64,000 bases of DNA. It comes from Nocardioides sp. GY 10113 (GTDB taxonomy: Bacteria > Actinomycetota > Actinomycetes > Propionibacteriales > Nocardioidaceae). Location of the stretch: contig NZ_STGK01000003.1 in the NCBI RefSeq assembly GCF_004919105.1, forward strand, positions 124,001-188,000. The letters run 5' to 3'. The notes below the pieces were generated by a model. It searched no databases and was not told where the DNA came from. It worked only from the letters and a program-made list of their open reading frames with translations. The translations under genes were made by a program, and so were the position numbers. Positions 49,658-58,532 of the stretch are shown piece after piece. How positions within the stretch are numbered: the first letter of the stretch is position 1; each line of letters starts with the position of its first letter.

Positions 49658-50515
49658 ATGCGCCACCTGACCGTGCTCCCGGGCGTGGTCGACCACCACG
49701 TCCACCTCGGGCTCGTCGATCGCGCGCTGTTCGCGGACTCGCCCGTCGTGGAGGTGCACGACCTCGGCTGGGTGATCGCCGAGGTCGCCGCGTGGGCGGC
49801 CGACCCGCCGGCCGGCGTCCGGGTCCGGTACGCCGGCCCGTTCCACACCGCCGTCGGCGGCTACCCGTCGGGTCGCTCCTGGGCGCCCGTCGAGGCGGTC
49901 CGCCCGGTGGTGGACGACGGTGACGCCCGGGCCGCGGTCTCCATCGCGGCCGAGCGGGGCGCGAGCCGGATCAAGATCGCCCTGCATGCCGGCATGCCGC
50001 TGCTGGGCGACGAGGAGCTGTACTGGCTGGTCCGCGCTGCGCACGAGACCGGGCTGACCGCGGTGGTGCACGCCGAGGGCCCCGGCCAGGTGGCCCGCGC
50101 GGTGGCCGCCGGCGCCGACGCCCTGGCGCACGCCCCGTGGACCGAGCGGGTCCCCGACGACGTGCTGGCCGATGCCGGGCGCCGGGGGATGACCTGGATC
50201 TCCACGCTGGCGATCCACGGCCCCGAGGAGCGGGCGGTCGCGATCGAGAACATCCGGAGGTTCCGGGCCGCGGGCGGCCGGGTCGTCCACGGCACGGACC
50301 TCGGCAACGGCCCGACGCCGGCCGGCCTGGTGCCCGAGGAGATCCTCGCGCTCGGCGAGGCCGGGCTGACCGGGGAGGACCTGCTGGCCGCGGTGCTGGC
50401 ACCGGAGAACGGGAGCGGCCCCCGCCTGGCCGCGCCGGGGCCGCGGCCCCGCGATGCCGAGGAGCTGGTGAAGTGGTTGCAGACGTCCGTCCGGGTCGAG
50501 CAGGAGACGCCGTGA
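49658..50515 (+). CDS. Amidohydrolase-family protein in the kynurenine operon
   Basis: 285 residues, 5 bp after kynA and overlapping kynU by GTGA. It has the amidohydrolase metal pattern: H14-V-H16 near the start (V-V-D-H-H-V-H-L-G), a Lys candidate in S-R-I-K-I-A-L-H, His in V-V-H-A-E-G and A-L-A-H-A-P-W, and the late Asp in V-V-H-G-T-D-L-G. It is shorter than hydantoinase- or ureidase-type members. The step between kynA and kynU is hydrolysis of N-formylkynurenine, normally by KynB (a metal-dependent cyclase-like fold) or an alpha/beta hydrolase; neither is in this operon. I infer, without proof, that this protein does that step. Confidence 0.75.
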   Translation: MRHLTVLPGVVDHHVHLGLVDRALFADSPVVEVHDLGWVIAEVAAWAADPPAGVRVRYAGPFHTAVGGYPSGRSWAPVEAVRPVVDDGDARAAVSIAAERGASRIKIALHAGMPLLGDEELYWLVRAAHETGLTAVVHAEGPGQVARAVAAGADALAHAPWTERVPDDVLADAGRRGMTWISTLAIHGPEERAVAIENIRRFRAAGGRVVHGTDLGNGPTPAGLVPEEILALGEAGLTGEDLLAAVLAPENGSGPRLAAPGPRPRDAEELVKWLQTSVRVEQETP

Positions 50516-51762
50516 CCGCGGCGCCGATCCCGCCCGCGGTGCCGGAGTCGATCGCGGCGCGCGCCGCGATCCTCGACGCCGAGGACCCGCTGGCCGCGCA
50601 CCGCGACGCCTTCGTGACGACCGAGGGAGTGCTCGCCTACCTCGACGGCAACTCGCTGGGCCGGCCGTTGAAGGCGACCCGCGAGCGCCTCGTGGACCTG
50701 GTCGACGGCGCCTGGGGCGACCGGCTGATCCGGGCCTGGGACGAGGGCTGGATGGACGCCCCGACCGAGCTCGGCGACACGATCGCCCGGGTCTGCCTCG
50801 GGGCCGCGCCGGGGCAGACGATCGTCGCGGACTCCACCACGGTGATGCTCTACAAGCTGGCCCGCGCCGCGCTCGGGGCGCAGGCGGACGCCGGTCGGGA
50901 CGAGATCGTCATCGACCGCGACAACTTCCCGACCGACCGGTTCATCGTCGAGGGCCTGGCCGCCGAGCACGACCTGACCATCCGCTGGCTCTCCGCGCCG
51001 CACGACGACGGCGTCTCGGTGGCGCAGGTCGCCGAGGCGGTCTCCGAGCGCACGGCGCTGGTGCTGCTCAGCGCGATCGCCTACCGGTCGGGCCACGTCG
51101 CCGACATCCCCGGCATCACCGCGGCCGCCCACGACGCGGGTGCGCTGGTGCTGTGGGACCTGAGCCACGCGACCGGCGCGGTCGAGCTGGCCCTCGACGC
51201 CGACGGTGTCGACCTGGCCGTCGGCTGCACCTACAAGTACCTCAACGGCGGACCCGGCGCGCCGGCCTTCGGCTACGTCGCGCGCCGCCACCAGGCGGCC
51301 TTCCGCCAGCCGATCCAGGGCTGGATGGGAGCCGCGGACCCGTTCGCGATGGGGGAGGCCTACCAGCCCGCCAGCGGCATCCGGCGGATGATCAGCGGCA
51401 CCCCGCCGGTGCTCGGGATGGCGCCGATGCGCGACATGCTGGAGCTGATCGACAGCGTCGGCATGGCCGCGGTCCGGGCCAAGTCGCGGGCACTGACTGC
51501 GTTCGCGGTCGAGGTCGCCGAGGAGCTCCTGGCGCCGTACGGCGTCGTCGTGGCCACCCCGCGCGACCCGGAGGTCCGGGGCGGCCACGTCACCCTCGAC
51601 CACCCCGACTTCAAGGCCGTCACCGCGCGGCTGTGGGAGCGCGGCGTGATCCCCGACTTCCGCCCGCCGCACGGCCTGCGGGTCGGGCTGTCGCCGCTGT
51701 CCACGTCGTTCCACGAGGTGGCGGTCGGGCTGGCCGCGATCGCCGAGGAGCTCGCGGGCTGA
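50512..51762 (+). CDS. kynU: Kynureninase
   Basis: 416 residues from GTG 50512 (GTGA overlap). A PLP enzyme of fold type I: AYLDGNSLGRP, STTVMLYKL, DRDNFPTDRFI, LWDLSHATGAVE and the PLP lysine K242 in C-T-Y-K-Y-L-N-G-G-P-G, then RRMISGTPPVL. These are specific for kynureninase, which splits kynurenine to anthranilate and alanine. It closes the short purL-kynA-amidohydrolase-kynU unit. Confidence 0.96.
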   Translation: MTAAPIPPAVPESIAARAAILDAEDPLAAHRDAFVTTEGVLAYLDGNSLGRPLKATRERLVDLVDGAWGDRLIRAWDEGWMDAPTELGDTIARVCLGAAPGQTIVADSTTVMLYKLARAALGAQADAGRDEIVIDRDNFPTDRFIVEGLAAEHDLTIRWLSAPHDDGVSVAQVAEAVSERTALVLLSAIAYRSGHVADIPGITAAAHDAGALVLWDLSHATGAVELALDADGVDLAVGCTYKYLNGGPGAPAFGYVARRHQAAFRQPIQGWMGAADPFAMGEAYQPASGIRRMISGTPPVLGMAPMRDMLELIDSVGMAAVRAKSRALTAFAVEVAEELLAPYGVVVATPRDPEVRGGHVTLDHPDFKAVTARLWERGVIPDFRPPHGLRVGLSPLSTSFHEVAVGLAAIAEELAG

Positions 51763-51778
51763 CCCGGCCCGGGGTGGG

Positions 51779-51883
51779 TCGTGTGCCTGAGGCACCGGTA
51801 TTCCGGGGTGTGGGGCACACGAGGCCGCTCGGTCACGGCTCGTGTGCCTGAGGCACCCGCATTCCGGGGTCTGAGGCACACGA
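51779..51883. repeat. Palindromic repeat family B, two copies
   Basis: Two 44-bp copies (51779-51822 and 51840-51883), each TCGTGTGCCTGAGGCACC/C...ATTCCGGGGT..G.GGCACACGA, able to fold back. The flanks GGGGTGGG and CCCACCC extend the pairing over the whole block. A related element is at 62080-62122. Located after kynU, they may end its transcript. Confidence 0.85.
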
Positions 51884-51964
51884 CCCACCCGGGGCACACC
51901 CGCCGGACCCACGCCGCCGGACCCACGCCGCCCGCACCACCCCGACCAGGCAGAATCAACACCG

Positions 51965-52339
51965 ATGCCCGCCCGACTCCGCCCCGCCGCCCCGACCGAC
52001 GTCGCCGCCGCGCTCACCCGCCTGGGCGACGCGCAGCGGGCCGGCGAGGACCCCGACCGCGCCGACCTCCGGCTGCTCACCAAGCACTTCCTGGCGTTGC
52101 TGGAGGAGCGTGCGCCCGGTCGCTCGGTCGAGGTCCGGGTGCCGCCGTTCGCGGCGGTCCAGGTGGTCGAGGGCGTGCGACACACGCGCGGCACGCCGCC
52201 GGCCGTGATCGAGACCGATGCAGCCACCTGGATCGCCCTGGCCACCGGTCGGATCGCCTTCGACGAGGCCGTCGGCGACGCCCGCGTGATCGCCAGCGGC
52301 GAGCGCACCGACCTGTCGCCGTACCTGCCGCTGGGCTGA
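51965..52339 (+). CDS. Sterol-carrier-family small protein
   Basis: 124 residues. The C-terminal part, VPPFAAVQVVEGVRHTRGTP then IETDAATWIALATGRIAFD, is of the SCP2-like type used for lipid binding and often fused to MDMPI-like proteins; here it stands alone. Similar short genes occur near purF in several actinobacteria. Start ATG 51965 follows CAGAATCAACACCG, a possible -10, again close enough for a leaderless message. Ligand unknown. Confidence 0.75.
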   Translation: MPARLRPAAPTDVAAALTRLGDAQRAGEDPDRADLRLLTKHFLALLEERAPGRSVEVRVPPFAAVQVVEGVRHTRGTPPAVIETDAATWIALATGRIAFDEAVGDARVIASGERTDLSPYLPLG

Positions 52340-52424
52340 TCGGTCGAGGGGTCGCCCGAGGACCTCCGACGCCAGCCGCCACCTGCCTCTGGGACCCGCT
52401 CCCGCGCCCGGTTACCGTGAGCCC

Positions 52425-53771
52425 ATGAGTCTCGACACCGCCACCCTGAAGGCACGCCTGGCTGACCTGATGCCGGGCCTCCGCAGCGACCTGGAGGACC
52501 TGATCCGGATCCAGTCCGTCAGCGCGGACCCGGCCCGCCTCAGCGAGGTCGAGCGGAGCGCCGAGCGGACCCAGGCACTGTTCGCCGCCGAGGGCGTCGA
52601 CGCCCGGATCGTGCGCGCCTTCGACGGCGCCCCGCCGGCCGTGATCGGCGAGAAGAAGGGCCCCGAGGGCGCGCCGACGGTGCTGCTCTACGCCCACCAC
52701 GACGTGCAGCCCGAGAACGACCCCGCCGACTGGGACAGCCCGCCGTGGGAGCCCACCGAGCGCGACGGCCGCCTCTACGGCCGCGGTGCCGCCGACGACA
52801 AGGCCGGGATCATCACCCATCTCGCCGCGCTGCGGGCCTTCGGTGACGACCTGCCGGTCACCGTGCGGCTCTTCATCGAGGGCGAGGAGGAGGTCGCCTC
52901 GGCGACGCTGCCCGCGCTGCTGCACCAGTTCCAGGAGGAGCTGCGCTCGGACGCGATCGTGATCGCCGACTCCGGCAACTGGGACATCGGCGTTCCGGCG
53001 CTGACCACCAGCCTGCGCGGCATGATCCGGGTCGACGTCGAGGTGCGCACCCTGACCCACGCCGTCCACTCCGGCATGTGGGGCGGCCTGGAGCCGGACG
53101 CGATCATGACGCTGATCCGCGTCCTGGACAGCCTGTGGACCCCCGAGGGCGGCTGCGCGATCGAGGGCCTGCACAGCGGCCCCGCCGCCGACGTGGAGTA
53201 CCCCGAGGAGCGGCTGCGGGCCGAGTCCGGCGCCATCGAGGGCCTGGAGTGGGTCGGCACCGGCTCGGTCGTCGAGCGGCTGTGGACCCAGCCCGCGGTG
53301 ACCGTCACCGGCATCGACGCTCCCAAGGTGGACGGCGCCTCCAACACCCTCACCCCGGCGGCCCGCGCCAAGATCACGGTGCGCCTCGCGCCGGGCGACA
53401 CCGCCGAGAACGCGGTGGCCTGCCTCCAGGCGCACCTGGAGAAGCACACCCCCTGGGGCGCGCAGCTGACCACGACGGTCTGCGACACCGGCGAGCCGAT
53501 CGCGATCGACGCCACCGGTCCGGCGTACGACGCCGCGCGGGCCGCGTTCACCGAGGCCTGGGACGGCACCGCCCCGGTCGACATGGGCGTGGGCGGCTCC
53601 ATCCCGTTCATCGCCGAGTTCCTCGAGACCTTCCCGGCCGCGTCGGTGCTGGTCACCGGCGTGGAGGACCCCGACACGCGGGCCCACGGCGCCAACGAGG
53701 GCCTGCACCTGGCGGAGTTCGAGAAGGTGCTGCTCGCCGAGGCGCTGATGCTGCGCAACCTGGGCGCCTGA
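52425..53771 (+). CDS. M20-family metallopeptidase (dipeptidase)
   Basis: 448 residues. Metal ligands of the family: A-H-H-D-V-Q-P, G-R-G-A-A-D-D-K-A-G, E-G-E-E-E-V-A-S and a final H in R-A-H-G-A-N-E. The insertion typical of dimerising M20 enzymes is present (about 190-320). It would cleave dipeptides or acyl-amino acids in the cytoplasm. A TACCGT -10 (52413-52418) stands 6 nt before the ATG, giving a leaderless transcript. Confidence 0.9.
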   Translation: MSLDTATLKARLADLMPGLRSDLEDLIRIQSVSADPARLSEVERSAERTQALFAAEGVDARIVRAFDGAPPAVIGEKKGPEGAPTVLLYAHHDVQPENDPADWDSPPWEPTERDGRLYGRGAADDKAGIITHLAALRAFGDDLPVTVRLFIEGEEEVASATLPALLHQFQEELRSDAIVIADSGNWDIGVPALTTSLRGMIRVDVEVRTLTHAVHSGMWGGLEPDAIMTLIRVLDSLWTPEGGCAIEGLHSGPAADVEYPEERLRAESGAIEGLEWVGTGSVVERLWTQPAVTVTGIDAPKVDGASNTLTPAARAKITVRLAPGDTAENAVACLQAHLEKHTPWGAQLTTTVCDTGEPIAIDATGPAYDAARAAFTEAWDGTAPVDMGVGGSIPFIAEFLETFPAASVLVTGVEDPDTRAHGANEGLHLAEFEKVLLAEALMLRNLGA

Positions 53772-53847
53772 CGCCCCCGCACGGCGTTCCGGTCGCCCGC
53801 CACCCGCGAATCGGGCTGGCGGGCGACCGACCGGTAGGCTGACGCAC

Positions 53848-55308
53848 GTGTGCGGAGTGTTCGGCGTCTGGGCTCCCGGTGAGGACGTCGCCAAGCTGAC
53901 CTATTTCGGCCTCTACGCCCTGCAGCACCGAGGGCAGGAGTCAGCCGGCATCTCGGTGAGCAACGGGCGGCAGATCCTCGTCTACAAGGACATGGGGCTG
54001 GTCTCCCAGGTCTTCGACGAGAACACCCTGGAGTCCTTCCAGGGCCACCTCGCGGTCGGCCACTGCCGGTACTCGACCACCGGCGCCAGCACCTGGCAGA
54101 ACGCGCAGCCGACCTTCCGGCCCACCGGTCACGGCTCGATCGCGCTCGGTCACAACGGCAACCTGGTCAACACCCACGAGCTCGCCCAGATGGTCGCCGA
54201 CCTGCCGAGCGACGAGGACGAGCTCGACATCCACAGCGTGAACCTGGAGGCGTCGACCAACGACACCAGCCTGGTCACGGCGCTGTTGGCGCACCACCCC
54301 GACGTCTCGCTCGAGCAGCGTGCGCTGGAGCTGCTGCCCCAGGTCGAGGGCGCGTTCTCGTTCGTGTGGATCAACGAGGACACGCTGTACGCCGCGCGCG
54401 ACCCCGAGGGCATCCGACCGCTGGTGCTGGGCCGCCTCGACCGCGGCTGGGTCGTCGCCAGCGAGGACGCCGCGCTCGCCACGATCGGCGCCAGTGTCGT
54501 TCGCGAGGTCGAGCCCGGCGAGCTGCTGGTCATCGACGAGGAGGGCCTGCGCTCCCACAAGTTCGCCGAGCCGCGCCGCAAGGGCTGCGTGTTCGAGTAC
54601 GTCTACCTGGCCCGCCCCGACGCCACCGTCGCCGGCCGCAGCGTCCACGAGGCCCGGGTCGAGATGGGTCGCCGGCTGGCGAAGGAGTTCCCGGTCGAGG
54701 CCGACCTGGTGATCCCGGTGCCCGAGTCGGGCACCCCCGCCGCCTCCGGCTACGCGCTGGAGAGCGGCATCCCGTTCGGCCAGGGGTTCGTCAAGAACGC
54801 CTACGTCGGCCGCACCTTCATCCAGCCCAGCCAGACCCTGCGCCAGCTCGGCATCCGGCTGAAGCTCAACGCGTTGGAGCACATGATCCGGGGCAAGCGG
54901 ATCGTGGTCGTCGACGACTCGATCGTCCGCGGCAACACCCAGCGCGCCCAGATCCGGATGCTGCGCGAGGCCGGCGCGACCGAGGTCCACGTCCGGATCT
55001 CCTCCCCGCCGGTGAAGTGGCCGTGCTTCTACGGCATCGACTTCGCGACCCGCGCCGAGCTGATCGCCAACGGCCTGGACGTCGACGAGATCGCCGCCAG
55101 CGTCGGCGCCGACAGCCTCGGGTACATCTCGCTGGAGGGCATGGTCGAGGCGACCGCCCAGCCGGCCACCTCGCTCTGCACCGCCTGCTTCACCGGCGAG
55201 TACCCGATCGAGCTGCCCGACGAGAGCAAGCTCGGCAAGCACCTGCTCGAGGCGACCCTCGCCGCGTCGAGCCGCGACGAGGCCCTGCCCGTCCTGAACA
55301 ACCCGTGA
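53848..55308 (+). CDS. purF: Amidophosphoribosyltransferase
   Basis: 486 residues. The start GTG gives M-C-G-V-F-G, so the glutaminase nucleophile Cys2 is exposed after Met removal. The glutaminase domain (CRYSTTGASTWQNAQP) precedes the PRTase domain with IVVVDDSIVRGNT. The four Cys of the iron-sulfur type seen in B. subtilis PurF are present (K-G-C-V-F-E, K-W-P-C-F-Y-G-I-D and S-L-C-T-A-C-F-T-G), so a [4Fe-4S] cluster is expected. It does the first step of purine synthesis. TAGGCT (53835-53840) stands 7 nt before the GTG, suggesting a leaderless message. Confidence 0.97.
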   Translation: MCGVFGVWAPGEDVAKLTYFGLYALQHRGQESAGISVSNGRQILVYKDMGLVSQVFDENTLESFQGHLAVGHCRYSTTGASTWQNAQPTFRPTGHGSIALGHNGNLVNTHELAQMVADLPSDEDELDIHSVNLEASTNDTSLVTALLAHHPDVSLEQRALELLPQVEGAFSFVWINEDTLYAARDPEGIRPLVLGRLDRGWVVASEDAALATIGASVVREVEPGELLVIDEEGLRSHKFAEPRRKGCVFEYVYLARPDATVAGRSVHEARVEMGRRLAKEFPVEADLVIPVPESGTPAASGYALESGIPFGQGFVKNAYVGRTFIQPSQTLRQLGIRLKLNALEHMIRGKRIVVVDDSIVRGNTQRAQIRMLREAGATEVHVRISSPPVKWPCFYGIDFATRAELIANGLDVDEIAASVGADSLGYISLEGMVEATAQPATSLCTACFTGEYPIELPDESKLGKHLLEATLAASSRDEALPVLNNP

Positions 55309-56447
55309 CCGATCCGGTCACCGTCACCGACACCGTGAACGAGGAGCCGACCGTGGCCGAGCCGACCCAGCCCCAGGACGACGCGACCGAGCCGGGCGCC
55401 TACGCCCGTGCCGGGGTGGACATCGCCGCCGCCGACCGTGCCGTGGACCTGATGAAGACCTGGGTGGAGAAGGCCCGCCGTCCCGAGATGCTGGGCGGCC
55501 TGGGCGGATTCGCCGGCCTGTTCGACGCCTCCGCGCTGACGAAGTACAAGCGACCGCTGCTGGCCACGTCCACCGACGGTGCCGGCACCAAGGTCGCGGT
55601 CGCGCAGATGATGGACAAGCACGACACGATCGGCTTCGACCTGGTCGGCATGGTCGTCGACGACCTCGTCGTGTGCGGCGCCGAGCCGCTGTTCATGACC
55701 GACTACATCGCCACCGGCCGGGTCGTCCCCGAGCGGATCGCGGCGATCGTCAAGGGCATCGCGGAGGCCTGCGTCGAGGCCGGCTGTGCGCTGGTCGGCG
55801 GCGAGACCGCCGAGCACCCGGGCCTCCTCGGACCCGACGAGTACGACATCGCCGGCGCCACCACCGGCGTGGTCGAGGCCGACGACCTGCTCGGCCCCGG
55901 CCGGGTGCGCCCCGGTGACGTGGTGATCGCGATGGCCGCCAGCGGCCTGCACTCCAACGGCTACTCCCTGGCCCGCCACGTCTTCTTCACCGAGGCCGGC
56001 TGGACCGTCGACCGGTACGTCGAGGAGTTCGGCCGCACCCTCGGCGAGGAGCTGCTGGTGCCGACCCGGATCTACACCAAGCCCTGCCTCGACATCGCCC
56101 GGAACACCGAGACCCACGCGATGGCCCACATCACCGGCGGCGGCCTGGCCGCCAACCTGGCCCGCGTGATGCCCGTCGAGCTCAAGGCGACGCTGGACCG
56201 GTCCACCTGGACCCCGGCGCCGATCTTCGACGCGGTGCGCAAGGTCGGCAACGTCTCCCAGCCGGACCTGGAGGCGACGCTGAACTGCGGCGTCGGCATG
56301 GTCGCGCTGACCGCCCCGGACTCGGTGGACGACGCGATCGCCCGGCTGGGCGAGCACGGCATCGAGGCGTGGGTCGCCGGTCAGGTCGACGTCGACCCGG
56401 AGCAGGCGGGCACCGTGGAGCTGGTGGGGCAGCACCCCGGCTGGTGA
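55305..56447 (+). CDS. purM: Phosphoribosylformylglycinamidine cyclo-ligase
   Basis: 380 residues from GTG 55305 (GTGA overlap with purF); a later GTG at 55335 would remove a non-conserved tail. Core motifs: GAYARAGVDIAAADRAV, STDGAGTKVAVA, LVVCGAEPLFMTDYIA, GGETAEHPGLL, and HITGGGLAANLARVMP. It is the fifth purine enzyme and is co-transcribed with purF. Confidence 0.97.
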   Translation: MTDPVTVTDTVNEEPTVAEPTQPQDDATEPGAYARAGVDIAAADRAVDLMKTWVEKARRPEMLGGLGGFAGLFDASALTKYKRPLLATSTDGAGTKVAVAQMMDKHDTIGFDLVGMVVDDLVVCGAEPLFMTDYIATGRVVPERIAAIVKGIAEACVEAGCALVGGETAEHPGLLGPDEYDIAGATTGVVEADDLLGPGRVRPGDVVIAMAASGLHSNGYSLARHVFFTEAGWTVDRYVEEFGRTLGEELLVPTRIYTKPCLDIARNTETHAMAHITGGGLAANLARVMPVELKATLDRSTWTPAPIFDAVRKVGNVSQPDLEATLNCGVGMVALTAPDSVDDAIARLGEHGIEAWVAGQVDVDPEQAGTVELVGQHPGW

Positions 56448-56616
56448 GTCTCGACCCGGGCGCCGGATGAGGTCCATCTCATAACAGAGGTACCAATGCG
56501 TGCCCCGGCGTGCGGGAACAGACGGGGAGCAGGTACCGTTGCCCCCACGAGACTCTGAATCAGCAGTCCGGGACCCTGGGTGGTTCCCGGCCAAGTGTGC
56601 GAGGGGGCTGGACCCT

Positions 56617-56808
56617 ATGGGCCGCGGCCGAGCGAAAGCCAAGCAGACGAAGGTCGCACGCGACCTGAAGTACCGTACTCACGAGACAGACTTCGGGGCA
56701 CTCGCCCGCGAGCTGCACGGTGAGCCCGGCGGAAGCGACCGCGTCGATCAAGTCGACGACGTCGACGACGTCGACGACTGGTCGGACTACGTCGACCGCC
56801 GCGACTGA
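56617..56808 (+). CDS. DUF3073 protein
   Basis: 63 residues. The basic start M-G-R-G-R-A-K-A-K-Q-T-K-V-A-R-D-L-K-Y and the acidic Asp-rich tail are the hallmarks of DUF3073, a short actinobacterial family of unknown function commonly next to pur genes. GAGGGGG lies 9 nt upstream of the ATG; an earlier in-frame ATG at 56500 gives a tail unlike the family and is rejected. Confidence 0.9.
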   Translation: MGRGRAKAKQTKVARDLKYRTHETDFGALARELHGEPGGSDRVDQVDDVDDVDDWSDYVDRRD

Positions 56809-56838
56809 CCGCCGCGACTGACCGCACGCTGATCGGCG

Positions 56839-56882
56839 CCGTCACGGGCGCCGCGGGGGTGACCCCGCAGCGCCGGTGACGG
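56839..56882. terminator. Hairpin between the DUF3073 gene and the convergent dehydrogenase gene
   Basis: CCGTCAC ... CGCGGGG-GTGA-CCCCGC ... GTGACGG forms a long, slightly interrupted stem. It has no U-run. It lies between convergent genes and may serve both. Confidence 0.65.
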
Positions 56883-56913
56883 ACGCGTGGCGGCGTACCG
56901 GCGCCGCCGGGCC

Positions 56914-58038
56914 TCAGCCGAGCCAGATCCCGCGAAGTCGACCGACCTCGCGGATCCGCTGCTCGGCCATCCGATCCGCCGCGACGGCGGTCGGCACGGC
57001 GTCGGAGGCGGCGCGCTCCAGCACGGTACGGGTCGTCTCGTAGATGGTGGCGGCCCGGGCACGGGCGCGCTCGAAGTCGAAGCCGACCAGCTGGTCGGCG
57101 ACCTGGATCAGGCCGCCGGCGTTGACGACGAAGTCGGGTGCGTAGACGAGGCCAGCCTCGTCGACCAGCTTGTCGACCCCGGGGTGGGCGAGCTGGTTGT
57201 TGGCGGCACCGCAGACGATCCGTGCCTGAAGGACCTCGATCACGTCGGCGGTCAGTGCGCCGCCGAGCGCGCACGGCGCGTAGACGTCGAGCGGCGCGGC
57301 GACCAGCTCGGCCGTCGACGCCACGACCCGCACCGAGGGGTGCTCGTCGCGGACCCTGGCCACGGCGCGCTCCGAGACGTCGGTGACGATGACCTCGGCG
57401 CCCGCCTCGAGCAGGTGGCCGACCAGGTGGCGGCCGACCTTGCCGACCCCCGCCACGCCGACCCGGCGCCCGGCCAGCACGTCCGCCGGGTCCGTGTCGC
57501 CCCACAGGTGCTCCGCGGAGGCCTGCAGCCCCCGGAAGACGCCGTACGCCGTCAGCACCGAGGAGTCGCCGGCGCCGCCGTTGGCGACGGTGCGCCCGGT
57601 GACGTGGCTGCTCTCCCGGCCGATCAGGTCCATGTCCTCGCTGAAGGTGCCGACGTCGCAGGCTGTCACGTAGCGCCCTCCGAGAGACTCCACGAAGCGT
57701 CCGTAGGCCCGCAGCAGCGCCTCGCCCTTCAGGGCGGTCGGGTCGCCGATGATGACGGCCTTGCCGCCGCCGAGGTCGAGCCCGGCGACCGCGGCCTTGT
57801 AGGTCATGCCGCGGGACAGCGCGAGCACGTCGCGCACCGCGTCGGCGGTGGTGGCGTAGGGGTAGAAGCGGGTGCCGCCGAGCGCGGGGCCGAGTGCGGT
57901 GGAGTGGATCGCGATGATCGCGCGCAGGCCGCTCGCGGGGTCCTGGGCGAAGACGACCTGCTCGTGCTCGACGCCGTGGTCGAGGATGGAGGCCGGGTCG
58001 GCGGAGTCGGCGGCGGGTGGAGGCGTGCTCGTAGACAT
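56914..58038 (-). CDS. Branched-chain amino-acid dehydrogenase (valine/leucine dehydrogenase type)
   Basis: 374 residues from ATG 58038. The substrate-binding K81 (T-Y-K-A-A-V) and catalytic K93 (G-G-G-K-A-V-I) correspond to K68 and K80 of leucine dehydrogenase; the NAD fold [10 protein letters not shown] and [17 protein letters not shown] in parts follow. Together with the tail [14 protein letters not shown] this is the Leu/Val/Phe dehydrogenase group, oxidative deamination of Val or Leu; which of these cannot be told. It is transcribed alone. Confidence 0.9.
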   Translation of the reverse strand: MSTSTPPPAADSADPASILDHGVEHEQVVFAQDPASGLRAIIAIHSTALGPALGGTRFYPYATTADAVRDVLALSRGMTYKAAVAGLDLGGGKAVIIGDPTALKGEALLRAYGRFVESLGGRYVTACDVGTFSEDMDLIGRESSHVTGRTVANGGAGDSSVLTAYGVFRGLQASAEHLWGDTDPADVLAGRRVGVAGVGKVGRHLVGHLLEAGAEVIVTDVSERAVARVRDEHPSVRVVASTAELVAAPLDVYAPCALGGALTADVIEVLQARIVCGAANNQLAHPGVDKLVDEAGLVYAPDFVVNAGGLIQVADQLVGFDFERARARAATIYETTRTVLERAASDAVPTAVAADRMAEQRIREVGRLRGIWLG

Positions 58039-58158
58039 GGTGGTGTCGCTTTCCTGAGGCCACGAGGGTGGTGTGGCGGTGGGCGACCCGCGAGGGTGGT
58101 GCGGATCACACTCCACTGTAGTGAGGTGCCGGCGCTCGCTCGGCATCACCACCGTGTC

Positions 58159-58392
58159 GGTGGTCGAGGTGCGAGCAGGGCGAGCGGCCCCGGTGGTTGA
58201 GGTGCGAGCAGGGCGAGCGGCCTCGGCGGTTGGTGCGAGCAGGGCGAGCGTCCGCGGTGGTTGAGGTGTGGCAGGGCGAGCGGCCTCGGTGGTTGAGGTG
58301 CGAGCAGGGCGAGCGGCCCCGGTGGTTGAGGTGCGAGCGAAGCGAGCGGCCCCGGTGGTTGAGGTGCGAGCGAAGCGAGCCTCGAAACCACC
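58159..58392. repeat. 33-bp tandem array of repeat family A
   Basis: Seven consecutive units near GGTGGTTGAGGTGCGAGC + AGGGCGAGCGGCCCC, lengths 33, 33, 31, 32, 33, 33 and 39 bp. The last unit ends CCTCGAAACCACC, so it alone is the full palindromic form seen at 14674-14762. No spacer diversity, so it is not a CRISPR. It occupies most of a 494-bp gap with no gene. Confidence 0.9.
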
Positions 58393-58410
58393 ACCGTGCC
58401 CGGAACGTGC

Positions 58411-58447
58411 GACGCCCGCGACACTGTGGGGTGGTGTCGCGGGCGTC
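58411..58447. terminator. Perfect hairpin next to the repeat array
   Basis: GACGCCCGCGACAC and GTGTCGCGGGCGTC (14-bp arms, 9-nt loop TGTGGGGTG). No T-run follows on either strand. It lies 86 bp downstream of the MMPL gene stop on the minus strand, so it may terminate that transcript or protect its end. Confidence 0.6.
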
Positions 58448-58532
58448 GAGGTCCAAGGCGTCTCGGGCACCCTGCGGACACCCATGACTATGCCTTCTGG
58501 AACGACTGCCGTGCAGAGGATTCAGGCAACCT

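Noticed and set aside
56500..56616. Earlier start for the DUF3073 gene
   Set aside because: Adds 39 residues without family similarity; M-G-R-G-R-A-K is the known start of the family.
58159..58392. CRISPR array
   Set aside because: Units are directly tandem with no unique spacers and no cas genes in the window.
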